DNA of 64,000 nucleotides, from assembly GCF_001187905.1 (NCBI RefSeq), contig NZ_LGIS01000026.1, positions 186,001 through 250,000 on the forward strand, read 5' to 3'. This document shows positions 54,347-62,335 of this stretch, piece after piece. Position 1 is the stretch's first letter. Each line of letters opens with the position of its first letter. The notes under the pieces are model-generated. The model was not told the DNA's origin and did not search any database. It saw only the letters and a list, made by a program, of their open reading frames with translations. Both the position numbers and the translations under genes were made by a program. This DNA comes from Pantoea sp. RIT-PI-b. Its GTDB lineage: Bacteria > Pseudomonadota > Gammaproteobacteria > Enterobacterales > Enterobacteriaceae.

Positions 54347-54493
54347 GGTTTGTCACTCCTTTGTTGTGAAAAATCCTACCTATACTTCAGTTGAAAGATG
54401 TCCCTTGTGTAAAGTCTTTTTCTCGACTTAAAACTATTTAATTATGAGGTTTAATAACTGTATGTGCCTCGCCTGTTAAATTTTGCAGGGAGT
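54347..54493. other. AT-rich spacer between the two Thoeris-like genes
   Basis: These 147 bp hold no gene. The gap is long enough for a separate promoter for the TIR-like gene, and the AGGAG ribosome site of that gene lies at its edge. No terminator hairpin is obvious, so read-through from the effector gene is also possible. Confidence 0.5.
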
Positions 54494-55330
54494 TTATAAG
54501 CCGCTTCTTGCCATCTGAAGCTCAAATAGGTTTACTTTACTAATCTTGTCTTCATGAATAATTATTGTTAATTTCGCAGGATGGGTAAATCGCATTTCAC
54601 TGACCCTGAATGTCCATAACATGATTTTTAGCAACTCTTCATCACTGATCAGCTTATGCCCCTTAATTCGTGTTATACCCGAACCAAAAATCGGCACAGT
54701 AACACTTTGCTGAGCATAAACGCGGTTGACCTTATTCCAAAAGTTAATCAGGAACTCAAGATATTCAGGCATGGATAAATGAGCTTCGTTATACTTGTTG
54801 AATTTAGAAAAAGCCGTCAGCAAGTACTCATTCCAGACGCAAATTGTCCCTATTTTATAGCGTTGATTCTTGCCGGATAACCGCGTTGAATTAATTTCAG
54901 CAAAGTCTTCTTCTTCGTAGGAATATTCATCAATGTAGGTATCCAATTGTTGCACTGAGCAGGTGAGTTGATCCGTAACAAACTGGCCGTTGAGACTCTG
55001 ATGAGCAATAACTATGTTATCCACTTTAGTATCAAAGTACTCATTAAAAGCAATCGCTTTTAATCCTTGCTCAGCGAAAATATCGCCAGTTTTAATAGTT
55101 ACTGTGCTTCCTTCAACAGATAAGTTAATTGCTGTAAGTTTGTTGGCTTTATACCATAACAGGAGATAAATCATTACTAGAACAGCTATGCAAGCCAATC
55201 CGGAGTAATGCTTATACTCTTTAGGGATATCCCAAAACAGAGCAACCGCAGCAATGCTTGCCGTTGTGGCGGAAGCATATTTAAAAAAAAGGGTTCTGAT
55301 TTTTTTATCGCAAAAACTAACCTTTAACAT
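54494..55330 (-). CDS. thsA: two-TM Macro-domain protein, type II Thoeris ThsA-like effector
   Basis: This 278-residue protein has two hydrophobic helices near residues 15-33 and 42-59 and then a Macro-type domain. Recognisable Macro features are VTIKTGDIFAEQGLKAIAFN (about residues 77-96), ending in a ligand-loop motif VPIFGSGITRI near residue 215. This matches the membrane effector of type II Thoeris, in which the Macro domain binds the nucleotide signal made by the TIR protein and the membrane part acts on the cell. The ATG at 55330 has AAGGGAG upstream; a longer start at 55363 is less likely. It is AT-rich and lies 290 bp from tRNA-Asn. Confidence 0.82.
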   Translation of the reverse strand: MLKVSFCDKKIRTLFFKYASATTASIAAVALFWDIPKEYKHYSGLACIAVLVMIYLLLWYKANKLTAINLSVEGSTVTIKTGDIFAEQGLKAIAFNEYFDTKVDNIVIAHQSLNGQFVTDQLTCSVQQLDTYIDEYSYEEEDFAEINSTRLSGKNQRYKIGTICVWNEYLLTAFSKFNKYNEAHLSMPEYLEFLINFWNKVNRVYAQQSVTVPIFGSGITRIKGHKLISDEELLKIMLWTFRVSEMRFTHPAKLTIIIHEDKISKVNLFELQMARSGL

Positions 55331-55620
55331 ATCCTTCACTCCCTTTTTATAAAAGGCGCACAATTACCTTTGGCATGCTTAATACTATGTTTCGGTAATT
55401 GAGGGTTAATCCTATTATCAATGATGGGTAATGCACAACGGTAAGAGGTTTAATTCTCGATTAAAATTACAAAACCATTAAGCATTTCACTAAAAAAATA
55501 ATCGGCTAAATAAACGAGACATTTCTGCAATACTTAACGTTATTATCATAAGTAATGAGAGGGTTTTGAGCGGAAATTATATTCACATCATGCGATTCTT
55601 GCGGAAGTGTAAAAGCAAAA
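55331..55620. other. AT-rich intergenic region between ThsA-like gene and tRNA-Asn
   Basis: These 290 bp hold no gene that I can support. They are AT-rich and presumably contain the promoter of the minus-strand Thoeris-like genes. I looked for a repeat of the tRNA 3' end that would mark an attachment site and saw none. Confidence 0.5.
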
Positions 55621-55646
55621 AGCCCGCTTAGTTTCCTAAGCGGGCT
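55621..55646 (-). terminator. terminator of tRNA-Asn
   Basis: AGCCCGCTTAG pairs with CTAAGCGGGCT over a 4-base loop. Read on the minus strand it is followed by TTTTGCTTTT, so it ends the tRNA transcript and isolates it from the Thoeris-like genes. Confidence 0.9.
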
Positions 55647-55656
55647 TCTCTAAATA

Positions 55657-55732
55657 TGGCTCCTCTGACTGGACTCGAACCAGTGACATACGGATTAACA
55701 GTCCGCCGTTCTACCGACTGAACTACAGAGGA
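55657..55732 (-). tRNA. tRNA-Asn (anticodon GTT)
   Basis: This is a 76-base cloverleaf on the minus strand. The 5' acceptor strand TCCTCTG pairs with CAGAGGA, the anticodon loop is CTGTTAATC with GTT as anticodon, the T-loop is GGTTCGAGTCC, and CCA is encoded at the 3' end. Asparagine tRNA genes in this part of enterobacterial chromosomes are frequent integration sites for islands, which is relevant to the AT-rich genes beside it. Confidence 0.98.
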
Positions 55733-55835
55733 ATCGTGTGAACGAGGCGAATATTAATGGCGCCTCGTGGCGGTGTCAACAGCTTAAAACACATTTATAT
55801 TCAACTGGCTAGCATTAGTACAAAGCGATCGCGAT

Positions 55836-56612
55836 TTAAGCAGGTTCTGCTGTCAGTAACGCCAGGCGCGCCAGCGGATCCTGGCGATAGAACTGCTGCA
55901 GATGGCGATACATCACCGGGAAACGGTTAGCCAGTAAATCCGGTGCGCTGAAAAAATATTCCGACAGCACGGCAAAGCACTCTGCCGCATCGCTCGCGGC
56001 GTAGGGATCGATAGTGGCTGCCTGTTCACCCACTAACTCCACTTCAGCCTCAATCTCTGCCATCGCGTGCTGCAGGTCCTTTTCCCAGTTGGCGACATCG
56101 CGCAATGGCATTACCGGAATACCGCTGGTGTAGCCGCTGCCGCGCGCATCAAGTTTGTGTGCCACTTCATGGATCACCAGATTGAAGCCAGAGAGGTCGA
56201 AAGAGTCCTGAATATCCAGCGCATTCAGCACTACCGGGCCTTGCGTCCAGCTCTGTCCGGCGTGTACTGCCGGTGCGTGATGGACCAGGCTGTTATCATC
56301 TTCCCAGCGGTCATCAACGTTGAATGGCTCGGGATAGATCAGCACTTCATGGAAACCGTCGAGCCACTCAATGCCAAGCTTTAATACAGGCAGGCAAAAC
56401 AGCAGCGCTAAACGCGCCAGCAGCAGTTCATTAAGTTGCAGGTCCTGCAGGGGAGAGATTTTTTTCTGCTGCAGGAAGCGCTGAGCCAGCGCAGTGAGAG
56501 CGGATTGTTCTTCCTGGTCGAGCAGGGAAAAGATCGGCTGCGCCAGCGCCTGTTGCCAGGGTAGCGCCAGTAATGACGTCTCTATTTGCGCGTGCCACGG
56601 CCATTTGAACAT
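55836..56612 (-). CDS. mtfA: zinc peptidase MtfA (Mlc titration factor)
   Basis: This 258-residue cytoplasmic aminopeptidase binds and inactivates the glucose repressor Mlc in E. coli. The zinc motif HEVAH lies at H148-E149-H152, almost the same position as in E. coli. The N-terminus [11 protein letters not shown] matches the E. coli start MIKWPW, which fixes the ATG at 56612; a GTG at 56624 would add four residues. It lies next to tRNA-Asn, as in E. coli. Confidence 0.95.
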   Translation of the reverse strand: MFKWPWHAQIETSLLALPWQQALAQPIFSLLDQEEQSALTALAQRFLQQKKISPLQDLQLNELLLARLALLFCLPVLKLGIEWLDGFHEVLIYPEPFNVDDRWEDDNSLVHHAPAVHAGQSWTQGPVVLNALDIQDSFDLSGFNLVIHEVAHKLDARGSGYTSGIPVMPLRDVANWEKDLQHAMAEIEAEVELVGEQAATIDPYAASDAAECFAVLSEYFFSAPDLLANRFPVMYRHLQQFYRQDPLARLALLTAEPA

Positions 56613-56765
56613 TGCGTCACTCACTCTTTGGCTGAAAACAGTATGCTGGCGCAGCGCAGTAGAAAGTGCCAGCGCGGAATCAAAGCCGGTTATTCAACCA
56701 GTTAGTAGGGGATTTGTCTGTGATTAGCGTGGCAAAGCGGAAAAGTAATGGCGAGGAAATAAAAA

Positions 56766-56785
56766 GGTCGTCATGAATGACGACC
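56766..56785. repeat. REP variant with compensated stem changes
   Basis: GGTCGTCAT-GA-ATGACGACC, followed by TTAC, keeps full stem pairing although both arms differ from the main family at one pair. It stands alone between mtfA and the ASCH-like gene. Confidence 0.85.
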
Positions 56786-56815
56786 TTACGAGTACGGGCG
56801 TGGCAGCGATTCGCG

Positions 56816-57490
56816 TTAGCGTTCAACACGCTGGAACGCAATCACCCATACCCACGGGTTCACTTCCCAACTAGTGGCACCGTACTGTTTCTGCCACGCT
56901 TTGCGATAGGCTTCTTTCGGCGATTCGGAATTCATATTCATCGTAAAGAAGTTATTCAGGAAGTGCGTATCGGTCTGCACGCCTTCCGCCATAATGTCAT
57001 CTTCACTGATATCCTGAATCTTCTCGGCACGTACCGAGGTTATTTGCAGATCGATGCGGCTAGCCCAACGCGGCATATGAATGGCGGTTTGCCAGCCAAA
57101 CTGCTCGGCATTTTGCAAATTCTCATCCAGTTGCCCCAGCTCGTTGCTGTCGGCGCGATACTGGCAAAATGCCGGACTACGGAACGGCAGCGGATCGCGT
57201 TCATACTCAGCCAACAACGCTTCCGGAACGATCGGGCCGCGCCAGGTTTCACGCACCCATAAACCATCGCCAGCCTGACCAAACGGACAGTGCGAGCTGA
57301 CATCGGTCATCGACATTAATTTATAGCCGTGCAGATGATTAGCACTGACGTCAAAGGCATGCACGCCTTCGTGATGATCCTGACCCGGGCCAAAGGCCTG
57401 AGTTTTCATAATGCGCCGGGTCTGTGTCTGCTGGCCAACCAGCAGGGCGCGCACCCGCTGTTCGGAAAAAAGAATCGGCCGTTCTTTCAT
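56816..57490 (-). CDS. ASCH/PUA-like domain protein, phage-type, unknown function
   Basis: This 224-residue protein resembles phage-encoded ASCH-like proteins. It opens with KERPILFSEQRVRALLVGQQ followed by TQTRRIMK, a typical start for that group. It continues with GDGLWVRETW and ASRIDLQITSVRAEKIQDIS, and ends WEVNPWVWVIAFQ. ASCH domains have a PUA-like beta-barrel and are thought to bind RNA; no enzymatic role can be stated. No other phage gene lies nearby, so it may be a solitary prophage remnant or a domesticated gene. Confidence 0.7.
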   Translation of the reverse strand: MKERPILFSEQRVRALLVGQQTQTRRIMKTQAFGPGQDHHEGVHAFDVSANHLHGYKLMSMTDVSSHCPFGQAGDGLWVRETWRGPIVPEALLAEYERDPLPFRSPAFCQYRADSNELGQLDENLQNAEQFGWQTAIHMPRWASRIDLQITSVRAEKIQDISEDDIMAEGVQTDTHFLNNFFTMNMNSESPKEAYRKAWQKQYGATSWEVNPWVWVIAFQRVER

Positions 57491-58060
57491 TGCATACCTC
57501 TTATTGTGTCACAAACCCGAAAACTGCGAAGAATCCCCTCGCATCCGTAGATGTGAGCGTTAGCATAATGGGTTTGAATCAGTTTGCTTAATAATTTGTC
57601 GCCTTAGTATCAGGCTATTCTTGCAATTTTAGGTTTTAAAAATGGTTCATAAGCAAAATGTGTGCTGAAAAGGACTTCTAAAGGTTCAGAAGCCAGAATT
57701 TTTCCAGATACAGTACGTTATAAAGCCCATAATGGGAACCTTTTCAGATTATGTCGCGTTGATCTGCCCTCCCTGGAGCGGATAAATCAGCACATTTAAC
57801 TAGAATAAATGGCCTAAGCGAAATTTGTACACAATCGAAATACATTACTCCTGTTAAACAGAGTTATTTAACTTAAACGGCAGTAAGGAAATGCCTAAAT
57901 CGCTGCGCATGCTAGGCAACAGCTATTAACAGCGCTATAACAAGATCGGGATCTCATTTTTTCACTTTGCCCATCCAGGAAGGATGTAAAAAAAGTGTCA
58001 TGACCAGGCCGCTATGATGTCCCGAGGAACCCAGATAACAGCAATAACAGGAGAAGCACG
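57491..58060. other. 570-bp AT-rich intergenic region
   Basis: I find no gene here on either strand. A small dyad CTTCT-N8-AGAAG lies near 57673-57690. The region is more AT-rich than the neighbouring coding DNA and must contain divergent promoters for the ASCH-like gene and yedJ; individual boxes cannot be assigned with confidence. AGGAG before 58061 is the yedJ ribosome site. Confidence 0.5.
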
Positions 58061-58759
58061 ATGTCACTTACTCACTGGCAACAACGCTACGAGAACTGGC
58101 TGCAGCTGAACTGGCTGCATGATGATAAAGCCCATGATATCGCGCATCTGCGCCGCGTGTGGATGAGTGCCAAACGCATCATGCAGCACAGCGACGCCGA
58201 TCCTATGGTGGTGATGACCGCCTGCTATTTCCACGATGTGGTTAACCTGCCGAAAAATCACCCTGAGCGTCATTTAGCTTCAACCTACGCGGCCGAAGAG
58301 ACGCGCCGCATTTTGCAGCAGGATTTCCCTGACTTTCCCTTCGCATTGCTGGACGCCGTCGCGCATGCGGTTCAGGCCCACAGCTTTAGCGCGCGTATCG
58401 CGCCGCAAACCCTGGAAGCGAAAATTGTGCAGGATGCCGATCGTCTCGAGTCTTTAGGTGCTATCGGCCTGGCACGCGTTTTCTACACTGCCGGTGCGTT
58501 AGGAAGGCCGTTGTTTGATAGCGACGATCCACTGGGCAAGGATCGCGAACTGGATGATGTAAAGTGGACGCTGGATCACTTCCAGAAAAAGCTGCTGGGA
58601 TTACCACAAACCATGCAAACCGAAGCCGGGCGCTTGTTAGCTGAGCACAACGCTGATTTCCTGGTGCACTATATGGGCAAACTGTGTGCGGAGTTGCAGG
58701 GGAATTTGACCTCAATCGATGAATCGGTGTTAAGGGATTTCAGTCCCATACACTCCTAA
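58061..58759 (+). CDS. yedJ: HD-domain phosphohydrolase YedJ
   Basis: This 232-residue cytoplasmic protein has HD superfamily motifs: an early histidine in KAHDIAHLRRVW, the HD doublet at H58-D59 in CYFHDVV, and a late aspartate in IVQDADRLESLGAIG. These ligands bind a divalent metal. The physiological substrate of YedJ is not established. Length and the neighbouring dcm gene agree with E. coli, where yedJ and dcm are also close together. Confidence 0.92.
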   Translation: MSLTHWQQRYENWLQLNWLHDDKAHDIAHLRRVWMSAKRIMQHSDADPMVVMTACYFHDVVNLPKNHPERHLASTYAAEETRRILQQDFPDFPFALLDAVAHAVQAHSFSARIAPQTLEAKIVQDADRLESLGAIGLARVFYTAGALGRPLFDSDDPLGKDRELDDVKWTLDHFQKKLLGLPQTMQTEAGRLLAEHNADFLVHYMGKLCAELQGNLTSIDESVLRDFSPIHS

Positions 58760-58835
58760 TATTAAATTTTTATGACACTCTGTTAACTTTCGTCGGCTTC
58801 CGCTACGTTGTTGTAAATCAAAAGGGAGTATGAAA

Positions 58836-59084
58836 ATGACCGAGACCGTTAACTTAACCATTAAAATTGACCCGGCGCTGAAAGAACACATCAAACAGTT
58901 AGCCGCCGATAACCAAATCTCCATGAGCCAGGAGATCGTTAATCGCCTGCAGGCCAGTTTAGATGCGGTTGCGCAACCGGCCATTGATAGTCTGGATACG
59001 CAAGAAGCGTCTTCGGATCAGCTCTCTGCCGCAGAACTGAAGCAGATACGTACGCTGCTGAAGAAAGGCAAGAAGAAGAAATAA
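58836..59084 (+). CDS. small Arc-type ribbon-helix-helix DNA-binding protein
   Basis: This 82-residue protein has the beta strand VNLTIKIDPALKEHIKQLA followed by two helices around NQISMSQEIVNRLQASL, the ribbon-helix-helix pattern of Arc/MetJ-type repressors. It ends in a lysine-rich tail, KKGKKKK. The ATG at 58836 has GGGAG 7 bp upstream; the ATG at 58830 is too close. No toxin gene adjoins it, so it is more likely a free-standing regulator than an antitoxin. A strong terminator follows at once. Confidence 0.8.
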   Translation: MTETVNLTIKIDPALKEHIKQLAADNQISMSQEIVNRLQASLDAVAQPAIDSLDTQEASSDQLSAAELKQIRTLLKKGKKKK

Positions 59085-59091
59085 GCCACAG

Positions 59092-59114
59092 ACCCGTCAG
59101 ATGACGGGTTTTTT
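59092..59114 (+). terminator. intrinsic terminator after the ribbon-helix-helix gene
   Basis: ACCCGTCA pairs with TGACGGGT (practically CCCGTC-AGAT-GACGGG), followed by six T residues, 8 bp after the stop codon. It also separates the gene from the convergent chemoreceptor gene. Confidence 0.9.
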
Positions 59115-59125
59115 GTGGCTGCGTT

Positions 59126-60727
59126 TTAACCATGACTGATGCGGAACTGCTGCGCGCGCTGCGCCAGCCGGTCCGATAACTCACGCAGTTGAACAGCGGA
59201 TTGCACCTGATGCGCGTTCAACGCCTCGTTTTGTTGCAGTTGGCCACTCATCTCCACCACTTCTAGTGCGATCTTTTTCACCCGATGACTTTGCGCGGCG
59301 CTATTTTGCTGCAGCTCATTCAATTGCGTCACCACGCCGGAAACCGCAGCGCTGATTTGTCCGAACAGTACCTCGAGCGCTTTCACTTTATCGAAGCCAT
59401 CATGCACATGCTGCTGCGTGTGCTGAATCAATCCATCGATCTGACGCGTAGATGCGCCACTTTGCTGTGACAGCAAACCCATCTCTTTGGCGACGACCGA
59501 AAAGCTGCGGCCATAAGCGCCGGCATGAGCGGATTCAATCGCGGCATTGAGTGACAGCAGCCGCGTTTGCATGGACAGATCATCCAGCATGCCCACAATC
59601 CCGGCGATGTCATCGGAAGCCGTAACAATCTGCTGCATCTGATTCTCCATGTTATCGACTTCCACCGCGCAGTTACGCATTAACGCATCGGCAGACTGTG
59701 CCTCCTGGGTTGCCTGCTGGGAGAACTGGGCGCCGATCTCCACCTCTTCTGAGACGCGATCCAACCGTTGCGACAGATGATGGAAGCTGGCGTTCTGCTT
59801 CTGATGTTGCTGCATCACCTGCTCATTATGCTGCTGCATATCTTCAGCACCGGCGGCGACACTGACCGCCACGGTATTAATATCGCGAACGATCTGTTGC
59901 AGGCCACGACGCATGGTATCAATCGACAAAAACAACTGACGCGTTTCCAGGGATTGGCGGCGCGGGGTGTTATCGCAGGCCAGCAGATCACCGGTAGCGA
60001 TCTGTGCCAGCTGCGTATTGGCACGCCGCAGCGGCAAAAGCACGCCACGCATCAGTAAGCTGGAGGCCAGCACCAATAAGGCCATCAGTACCGCGCTGAC
60101 CATCAGCGACATATTGCGGCTCTGTTTCAAGGTGCTGAGTGTGTTTTGGTTAACGCTGCTCAGTTGCTGGTTGGCCTGCTCGATTTCACTGAACCAGGCA
60201 TCATTAAACTGCTGCTGGAATGCCTGCATCGGCACCATAAAAAAGGCGTTGATGTCGTTGGCTGCCAGTCCTTTCAACTGCTCCTGCAATCCTTGCGCCA
60301 GCATAGCGAAACCCTGCGCCAGCGGACTTTCGGCGTTAGCGTGGTAGGCGGCAAACTGTTGCTGCGCCTGTTGCAGCGAATCATCGGCCGCCGTGGCGAG
60401 GCTTTTCCAGCTGTCCACCGAGCCACTTTGCTGGTCCTGCATTAAATAGATGCCGGCGCGATGGCTGCTATCGCTGGCCGTAAGCAGTTCGATACGGGCT
60501 TTATCCAGCAGGGCCAGGCGTTCACGCAGTTGATTCGCCTGTTGCAGCGAGGTTTGCGTCTGCTTGACGTGGTTGTTGAGTAGCAACACACCCGCAAATT
60601 GCAGCAGGCAGAACAGCAGAATGAACAGCAAAAACTGGCTACGTAAACTGGTGAGCCACAGCGGTATGCGCAGGGATAACCGCGCGCGCAGTCGATGCGG
60701 CAGAGAAAGAACGGACAGGAGTGACAT
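59126..60727 (-). CDS. methyl-accepting chemotaxis protein
   Basis: This 533-residue inner-membrane chemoreceptor has a first membrane helix near residues 30-50, a periplasmic helical region with four-helix-bundle character, a second helix near 205-228, and a HAMP segment. The signalling hairpin tip reads LNAAIESAHAGAYGRSFSVVAKEM. The C-terminus is short and lacks the CheR/CheB-binding pentapeptide of Tar/Tsr. The ATG at 60727 has GGAGG 6 bp upstream. The ligand is unknown. Confidence 0.92.
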   Translation of the reverse strand: MSLLSVLSLPHRLRARLSLRIPLWLTSLRSQFLLFILLFCLLQFAGVLLLNNHVKQTQTSLQQANQLRERLALLDKARIELLTASDSSHRAGIYLMQDQQSGSVDSWKSLATAADDSLQQAQQQFAAYHANAESPLAQGFAMLAQGLQEQLKGLAANDINAFFMVPMQAFQQQFNDAWFSEIEQANQQLSSVNQNTLSTLKQSRNMSLMVSAVLMALLVLASSLLMRGVLLPLRRANTQLAQIATGDLLACDNTPRRQSLETRQLFLSIDTMRRGLQQIVRDINTVAVSVAAGAEDMQQHNEQVMQQHQKQNASFHHLSQRLDRVSEEVEIGAQFSQQATQEAQSADALMRNCAVEVDNMENQMQQIVTASDDIAGIVGMLDDLSMQTRLLSLNAAIESAHAGAYGRSFSVVAKEMGLLSQQSGASTRQIDGLIQHTQQHVHDGFDKVKALEVLFGQISAAVSGVVTQLNELQQNSAAQSHRVKKIALEVVEMSGQLQQNEALNAHQVQSAVQLRELSDRLAQRAQQFRISHG

Positions 60728-60851
60728 CACACGCCTCCAAAAAATAAAACAGGAGTATTGGCAGCATGCGTGACAGTTTGGTGACAGCGGGCGCGATTAA
60801 GCGGAAAACAGCATAAAGCGCGGCCCTAAATAAAATTGTGGTCCTGAATAG

Positions 60852-62252
60852 CTAGGCTTTTTGCGTGGTGTATTGCTCAATCAGCGGCAATAACAGCTGC
60901 GCCACCGCAGCAAATACCGGCACCACCACCGAATTGCCAAACTGCTTGTAAGCTTGGGTATCGGATACAGGAATGCGGAACTGGCTTTCGCCCGGCGCTT
61001 CAAACCCCATCAGACGGGCACATTCGCGCGGCGTTAACCGGCGCGGGCGGCGCGCCATATTGTCGGCCTGCTGGAAATCCGCTTCGCCTTGCGCATGATC
61101 CCAGCCGCGATCGATCAAAATTTCCGAGCCATCTTTGTAATATCGCGCCGATAAGGTGCGCACGCAGATATTCTCAATACGCGGATCGTTCAGGCCAAAA
61201 CCAAAACCGTTGCCTTTGGCTTTATGCTTCTTCGCATACTGATACAGATAGTTCCACAAGATGGGCGACAGCGTATATTTCGCCTCCGGCTGCGCTTCCA
61301 GCAGAGTGTGCAGCGGCGGTACGTTTGGCGGATAGAGCGCGGGCAGGGCGCGCAGTGAAAAGCCGTTGCTGAGTCCGCTATCGCGTCGAATACCCACCAA
61401 CACAATGCGTTCACGATGCTGCGGCAGGAAGTGGCGCGCATCAATAATCTTCGCATCCGGTAAGCCGCTGTCGTTGGCATCCGCTACGTCGTAGCCGAGT
61501 TCATCCAGCGTTGCCATGATGATGGCGAAAGTGCGGCCTTTATCATGGCTTTTGAGGTTTTTGACATTTTCCAGCACGAAGAACGGTGGCTTTTTGGCCG
61601 CGAGAATGCGCGCCACGTCGAAGAACAGCGTGCCTTGCGCTTCGCACTCAAATCCGTGCGCGCGGCCCAGCGCATTCTTCTTGCTGACGCCCGCCAGCGA
61701 GAAGGGCTGGCAGGGAAAGCCGGCCAGCAGCACCTGGTGATCGGGAATGGTGCGATCGATATGCTGATAAATTTCCTGCTCATCGCTGATGCCTGCCGGC
61801 TGCGTGACCAGGCGGATGTCACTATTAAACTGATGCTGCTGCGGATCGCTATACAGATTGGCTTTATAGGTGCGCACCGCTTCTTTATTCCATTCGCTGG
61901 TAAACACGCACTGGCCGCCAATCTGCTCAAACCCGCGACGAATGCCGCCAATGCCGGCAAACAGATCGACAAACTGGAAGCGGGCATCGTCATAATGCGC
62001 CGGACGTGCAGGCAGCAGCGCTTGCAGGCTGGCCACTTCAGCGCTGGAGAGCGGCGGAGCAACACTTTTACCGGCACGAATACGATTCAAACGCGGCACG
62101 TTCCAGTCGCGGCCACCGGCTTCGCTAAGGGTGATCACCACATCACGTGCGGCATAGATATCGAGCACCTGCAATAACAGCGACGTCGCGTCATCCTGAG
62201 CGGTGGTTAACGGGGAGGGCGAGACGGGCGCGGCGGGGTCGATAGCAAGCAT
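60852..62252 (-). CDS. dcm: DNA (cytosine-5)-methyltransferase Dcm
   Basis: This 466-residue C5-methyltransferase has the AdoMet motif [20 protein letters not shown] (about residues 94-113), the catalytic cysteine about C181 in GFPCQPFS, the ENVKNL motif and the late [10 protein letters not shown] and [11 protein letters not shown] motifs. Length and the neighbouring yedJ match E. coli Dcm, which methylates the inner C of CCWGG. AAGGA precedes the ATG. No vsr repair gene follows; the next gene on this strand is the chemoreceptor, 124 bp on. Confidence 0.95.
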   Translation of the reverse strand: MLAIDPAAPVSPSPLTTAQDDATSLLLQVLDIYAARDVVITLSEAGGRDWNVPRLNRIRAGKSVAPPLSSAEVASLQALLPARPAHYDDARFQFVDLFAGIGGIRRGFEQIGGQCVFTSEWNKEAVRTYKANLYSDPQQHQFNSDIRLVTQPAGISDEQEIYQHIDRTIPDHQVLLAGFPCQPFSLAGVSKKNALGRAHGFECEAQGTLFFDVARILAAKKPPFFVLENVKNLKSHDKGRTFAIIMATLDELGYDVADANDSGLPDAKIIDARHFLPQHRERIVLVGIRRDSGLSNGFSLRALPALYPPNVPPLHTLLEAQPEAKYTLSPILWNYLYQYAKKHKAKGNGFGFGLNDPRIENICVRTLSARYYKDGSEILIDRGWDHAQGEADFQQADNMARRPRRLTPRECARLMGFEAPGESQFRIPVSDTQAYKQFGNSVVVPVFAAVAQLLLPLIEQYTTQKA

Positions 62253-62307
62253 GCGTTTTTCCTTAACAGTGAAGCGGCTATGCTATCACTCCTCAGGCGC
62301 TGATGAT

Positions 62308-62330
62308 ATTGGCGGGACGTGCCCGCCAAT
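62308..62330 (-). terminator. hairpin after the depolymerase-like gene
   Basis: ATTGGCGGG pairs with CCCGCCAAT over a 5-base loop, 6 bp beyond the stop of the depolymerase-like gene and before dcm. There is no T-run, so it is a possible rather than certain terminator. Confidence 0.5.
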
Positions 62331-62335
62331 CGGCA

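Noticed and set aside
55657..55732. Duplicated tRNA end as attachment site for the AT-rich genes
   Set aside because: I looked for a second copy of the tRNA 3' segment between 53.4 and 55.6 kb and found none.
58836..59084. Toxin-antitoxin module at the ribbon-helix-helix gene
   Set aside because: The gene is followed immediately by a terminator and has no small partner gene on either side.
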